From Adiantum capillus-veneris (taxonomy: Eukaryota; Streptophyta; Polypodiopsida; Polypodiales; Pteridaceae), in assembly GCA_014529385.2 (NCBI GenBank), contig CM043970.1:69402567-69466566 (forward strand): a DNA stretch of 64,000 bases. Direction: 5' to 3'. The position numbers and the translations under genes are program-made. Below are positions 60,798-64,000 of the stretch, one piece after another. A model generated the notes under the pieces. That model searched no databases and was not told the DNA's origin. It worked only from the letters and a program-made list of their open reading frames with translations. Each line of letters starts with the position of its first letter. Position 1 is the stretch's first letter.

Positions 60798-63700
60798 GAG
60801 GTAACTCTAAACACTAAGCGACATGAGTGAGAGAGACCCTTGTAAATCTTACTCCACTAGCTAAACCAAACTCCATGAGTTCCTAAACCATGGTGCACCC
60901 CTTATGACTAGCAATACATTCCAAGCAAAACCCTACCATGTAGGTCTATAGTTGTAGGGTGCAAAAATATATCTAGTACACTACTATCCCAAGAGTCTTT
61001 GCTCCTACATGACATTGTCATGTGTCTATAGTGTAAATTGTTTGAAATCATTCTTATCTTATACGTCCTACTTGGAGAAATGAAATGAAACCAAATCATA
61101 TTCTTACTTGGAGGTTGAAAATATAATGTTCACGTACATGAAGTCAAGTGCACTATCGAAACATAAAAAGTGCAACCTGAAAGGAACATTACAAAAACTC
61201 CAACCTCAAAAGGTCTCGTATGTCTTGGACTTGTGAAACACTAAATGAAAGATTAGTTAAAACAAGTGAGTTTTTAATTAGCAATCCAAACACCTTGGTT
61301 AGATTTTGCAAATTTAAACCTCTTGGGTAGATTCTATGAAGAAGTGTTTAAAATAGTACTTAAAGTTGACCAACATAGTCTATTGTGTCACTAATAGTTA
61401 TTAGTGATTGTAAGCAACTTGGAAAGTTGAACCTACACATTATCCTTGGAAAATTGAGAACTTATTTCCTTGAGAGTATAATTGTGAAGAGGTCAAACCA
61501 TGACCCTCAACATCTATAGAGTGATTTTGTACTAGCTGGGTCATACCCTTGAAAATACCACTCCTATAGACACAAGCACTATATAAATTAAGCAACATAT
61601 CCTCTCAAGTTGGACTCTTATTCAGATTGGGATATTGTTAAATAGAATGTACTGTCAAGGTGGAATTGTATTTACAATGGAGCTTAAAACAATGTTATCT
61701 CCCATGAAAAGAGAAGGAAGATACCCAACATCAAAGAGAAGTTAGTTGTCCTATACTTTCTTTGATTGTTTAAACAAGAAATTATATACCATGAGTCTCT
61801 CTTAGCACATTTTTTTCATCCATGAACTAGATGCATGATAGCAAGGCCATGCCTACTTGCTACCCATAGAAGGAATCATTAATATTGGATGCACTGTGTG
61901 TATAAAACCAATGATAAAAGTGTCATTTCTGTGTAATGATATACAATGATCACAAGCAAAGATACTAGCCTCAACTGGTACTATAGAACTTTGCATGTAT
62001 GGGTAGTGTCTATAACTACTTTAATAGAAGAAACAACAAGTACAAAAAATTGAGAAAAAAAATATTACCCTCTTGATGATATTGAAGAAGTGTAAACAAT
62101 GATGGGATGAAATTTATTTGACATTATTGGCATGCCATGCCTGCAAATAAGAAAACTAAAGTGATAAGATCTTGGCTTTAATGACGGTCTCAACAACTTG
62201 GGTTGATACCATGCGTACCTTGCACAGTTGTATTGGCATAAATACATCACAATTCAATGTTTCCATATGTAAGATGTGAGCTTAGATTCCTATACTGCTA
62301 ATTCCCCAATCCTGTGTGCTAGTGCCCTTGATTCAAATTCAATGGGAAGTAATCTGGCACAGGTTAGAACCCTTGCTTCTTATTAAGTCTTTCAAAGAAC
62401 TTTGCTTCGCACATCAGGATTTTTGTTTTTCCAAATGAAAGATTTAAACATAGAGAAACAAGAAGAACATGAAATTGTCTAATTTTGTCACTCCTCGGCA
62501 ACCATTCATCCTAAAACTCCAAAGTAAATTCTTGCTTGAGAGTGCATTTCAATCTAATTTTGTAATCTCGGCTTGAATCTAGCTCATAGCCATGTATACT
62601 GAGAAATAGAGAGTTGTTGTATGATCCATGCCATGCATACCCTCTTGGCTTGATTTGTATTGACCTCTTGTGGAAATTCATTCAGACATGTTTCCAAGTG
62701 CCCCCAAGTTTATATGCTAATAGCATATTCCAAGATTTGAAAGCTTCTATGCAGTATGCCTAATAGTGAAGCCTTGTTTCGCATAAGTACATCAAAAAGA
62801 TAAGATAGGATCGAACCATTAGGCTCATAGCCACTGAGTGTGTCTACTAACAACATACACATGCCATGGTAAAACAAAATTAACCTTGTCTATCCTTCAT
62901 AGATTGTTGACCTCGTCAAATTTACATCCTATTAAGCAACATAAACGTACCTTAGGTTTCCCAGTTATGACAGGAGATAGCTCAAGAAGTGTATCTATCA
63001 AACTTCACCCAGCCACCAAACTCTATTTTGATTGAGGCAATCTTTGTTCGTCAACTTGGCATTGTAGAATATTCTGCACAATTGAAGAAGTTCAAAATTC
63101 AAAACTTACATTTAACATACTTACCGTTTTATTTTGAACCATTACCTTTGCATCCGAGTTCATATCCCTCTAGGTACGGTTTTCTTATATAGAATGTTTC
63201 ATATATGTAGAAGCCATGCTTCACCAAGGACCATTGTTTTGATCAACTTAAGTACATAAATGCTTTGCCTAGGAGCCATTCCCTAGCAAATATTCAAACC
63301 CCAAATTTTGGAGATGATGAAAGAGAGACTCTTGTCGGATTTGTGAACTAGAACAAATAGCCGTCCATGCCAATCATGTTTGCCTCCCTTGTCAAGCATA
63401 GGTTTGATAAATAGACCTTTGTATGAGCAACAAAGAGTCATCCATGATGAGCATCTTTGCCCTACTTTACATTCTAGCAATAGGCGTTTCCTTTGAATCC
63501 AAAATCTACTTTGGAAACCTTTTGGAGGCTTCTACAATATACAATCGTATATGAAGTCATAAAAATTATGTAATCATTAAATTCTCCAACCTTAAAGTCC
63601 ATGCTTGGTACTTTCCTATACACGATCCCTTGCACATGTCATAATTTCCCCAAATCTCTAAAACCCTCTCCAAACACTTTGGATGTCTATGATATTCACC

Positions 63701-64000
63701 ATGTTTCATCAATTTCTTTGAGTGTATCGGTTTCTTTCTAAAAGTTCTTATGAATAGATCCTTGCTTTACCATTTTGAAAGCCCATCCTCATAGCCCTTG
63801 GGTTAGTGATGGTTGAAGCCTTATAAACTCAATCATCCACAGGCTTTATATGCAATTTTTCATGCATGATTCTTTGCTTTCTCAAAGGAGCATCCTCATG
63901 ATCTCGATGTTGTGACCTAGCATCATTGAAGTCACGATCTTTGAAGTCATCCAAGTCACTTTGACTCGGGAAGATTCTAGTAGGAGTAGATGGGATTTGT
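60798..64000. other. Right end of the window, nothing recognised
   Basis: 3.2 kb of AT-rich DNA. The open frames (60-67 codons, both strands) have no recognisable motif. I see no LTR edge, PBS, inverted terminus, tRNA or exon-like structure. Confidence 0.55.

Noticed and set aside
1-64000. CRISPR arrays, tRNA or rRNA genes, bacterial-type operons
   Set aside because: Scanned for and not seen; the only tRNA-like text is the primer binding sites of the retroelements.

Overview
The window is repeat-dense plant nuclear DNA. I find no convincing host gene, rRNA, tRNA or CRISPR array. The plant assignment rests on Ty3/gypsy elements of plant type (a chromodomain chromovirus, and an element with the extra archaeal-type RNase H of the Tat lineage), Ty1/copia gags primed by initiator tRNA-Met, and a CACTA-like terminal-inverted-repeat element. 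The species cannot be named; a large-genome land plant such as a fern, lycophyte or conifer fits, but that is inference. Element names below (COP1, GYP1, LARD1, CHR1, TIR1, GYP2, GYP3, TAT1, COP2) are local labels.

Left arm (1-13,247): the 5' end of a minus-strand copia element (COP1, LTR 775-999) abuts a large plus-strand Ty3/gypsy element (GYP1, about 1,000-12,000). GYP1 has a decayed RT-RNase H-integrase, a retropepsin-like domain lying after the integrase, a long spacer with recurrent 22-bp palindromes, a decayed extra ORF with coiled coils, and a PPT plus 3' LTR at 11,551.

Centre (13,248-56,321): one nest of insertions, resolved from LTR pairs, target-site duplications (TSDs) and interrupted coding frames. 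A solo LTR of family C (13,248-14,850 and 55,930-56,321) is split by LARD1 (14,851-55,929, TSD GCTTG), an LTR element with no detectable coding capacity. LARD1 is split by CHR1 (21,265-54,866, minus strand, TSD TTGCA), a chromovirus whose own LTRs belong to family C. The RT gene of CHR1 is split by TIR1 (25,630-50,529, TTAA at both edges). TIR1 is split by GYP2 (26,015-49,627, TSD TCGT), which has gag and protease but no RT or integrase. GYP2 carries two further insertions: GYP3 in its 5' LTR (26,424-35,036, TSD GTTGY) and TAT1 in its gag gene (37,343-46,587, TSD GTAGC). LTR identities judged by eye (LARD1 about 87%, CHR1 about 91%, GYP2 about 93%, TAT1 about 98%) follow the nesting order; GYP3 (about 90%) does not.

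Right arm (56,322-64,000): degenerate minus-strand coding traces, then a second copy of the COP family 5' end (gag about 59,450-60,244, LTR 60,569-60,797), then about 3.2 kb in which I recognise nothing.

The best preserved coding region is the TAT1 gag-pol, a single frame from 39,751 to 45,003 broken by only two stop codons. TAT1 and GYP2 share an intact 71-72 codon leader ORF upstream of gag, and GYP1 and GYP3 share a non-canonical ORF downstream of integrase; these are the most unusual coding features seen.
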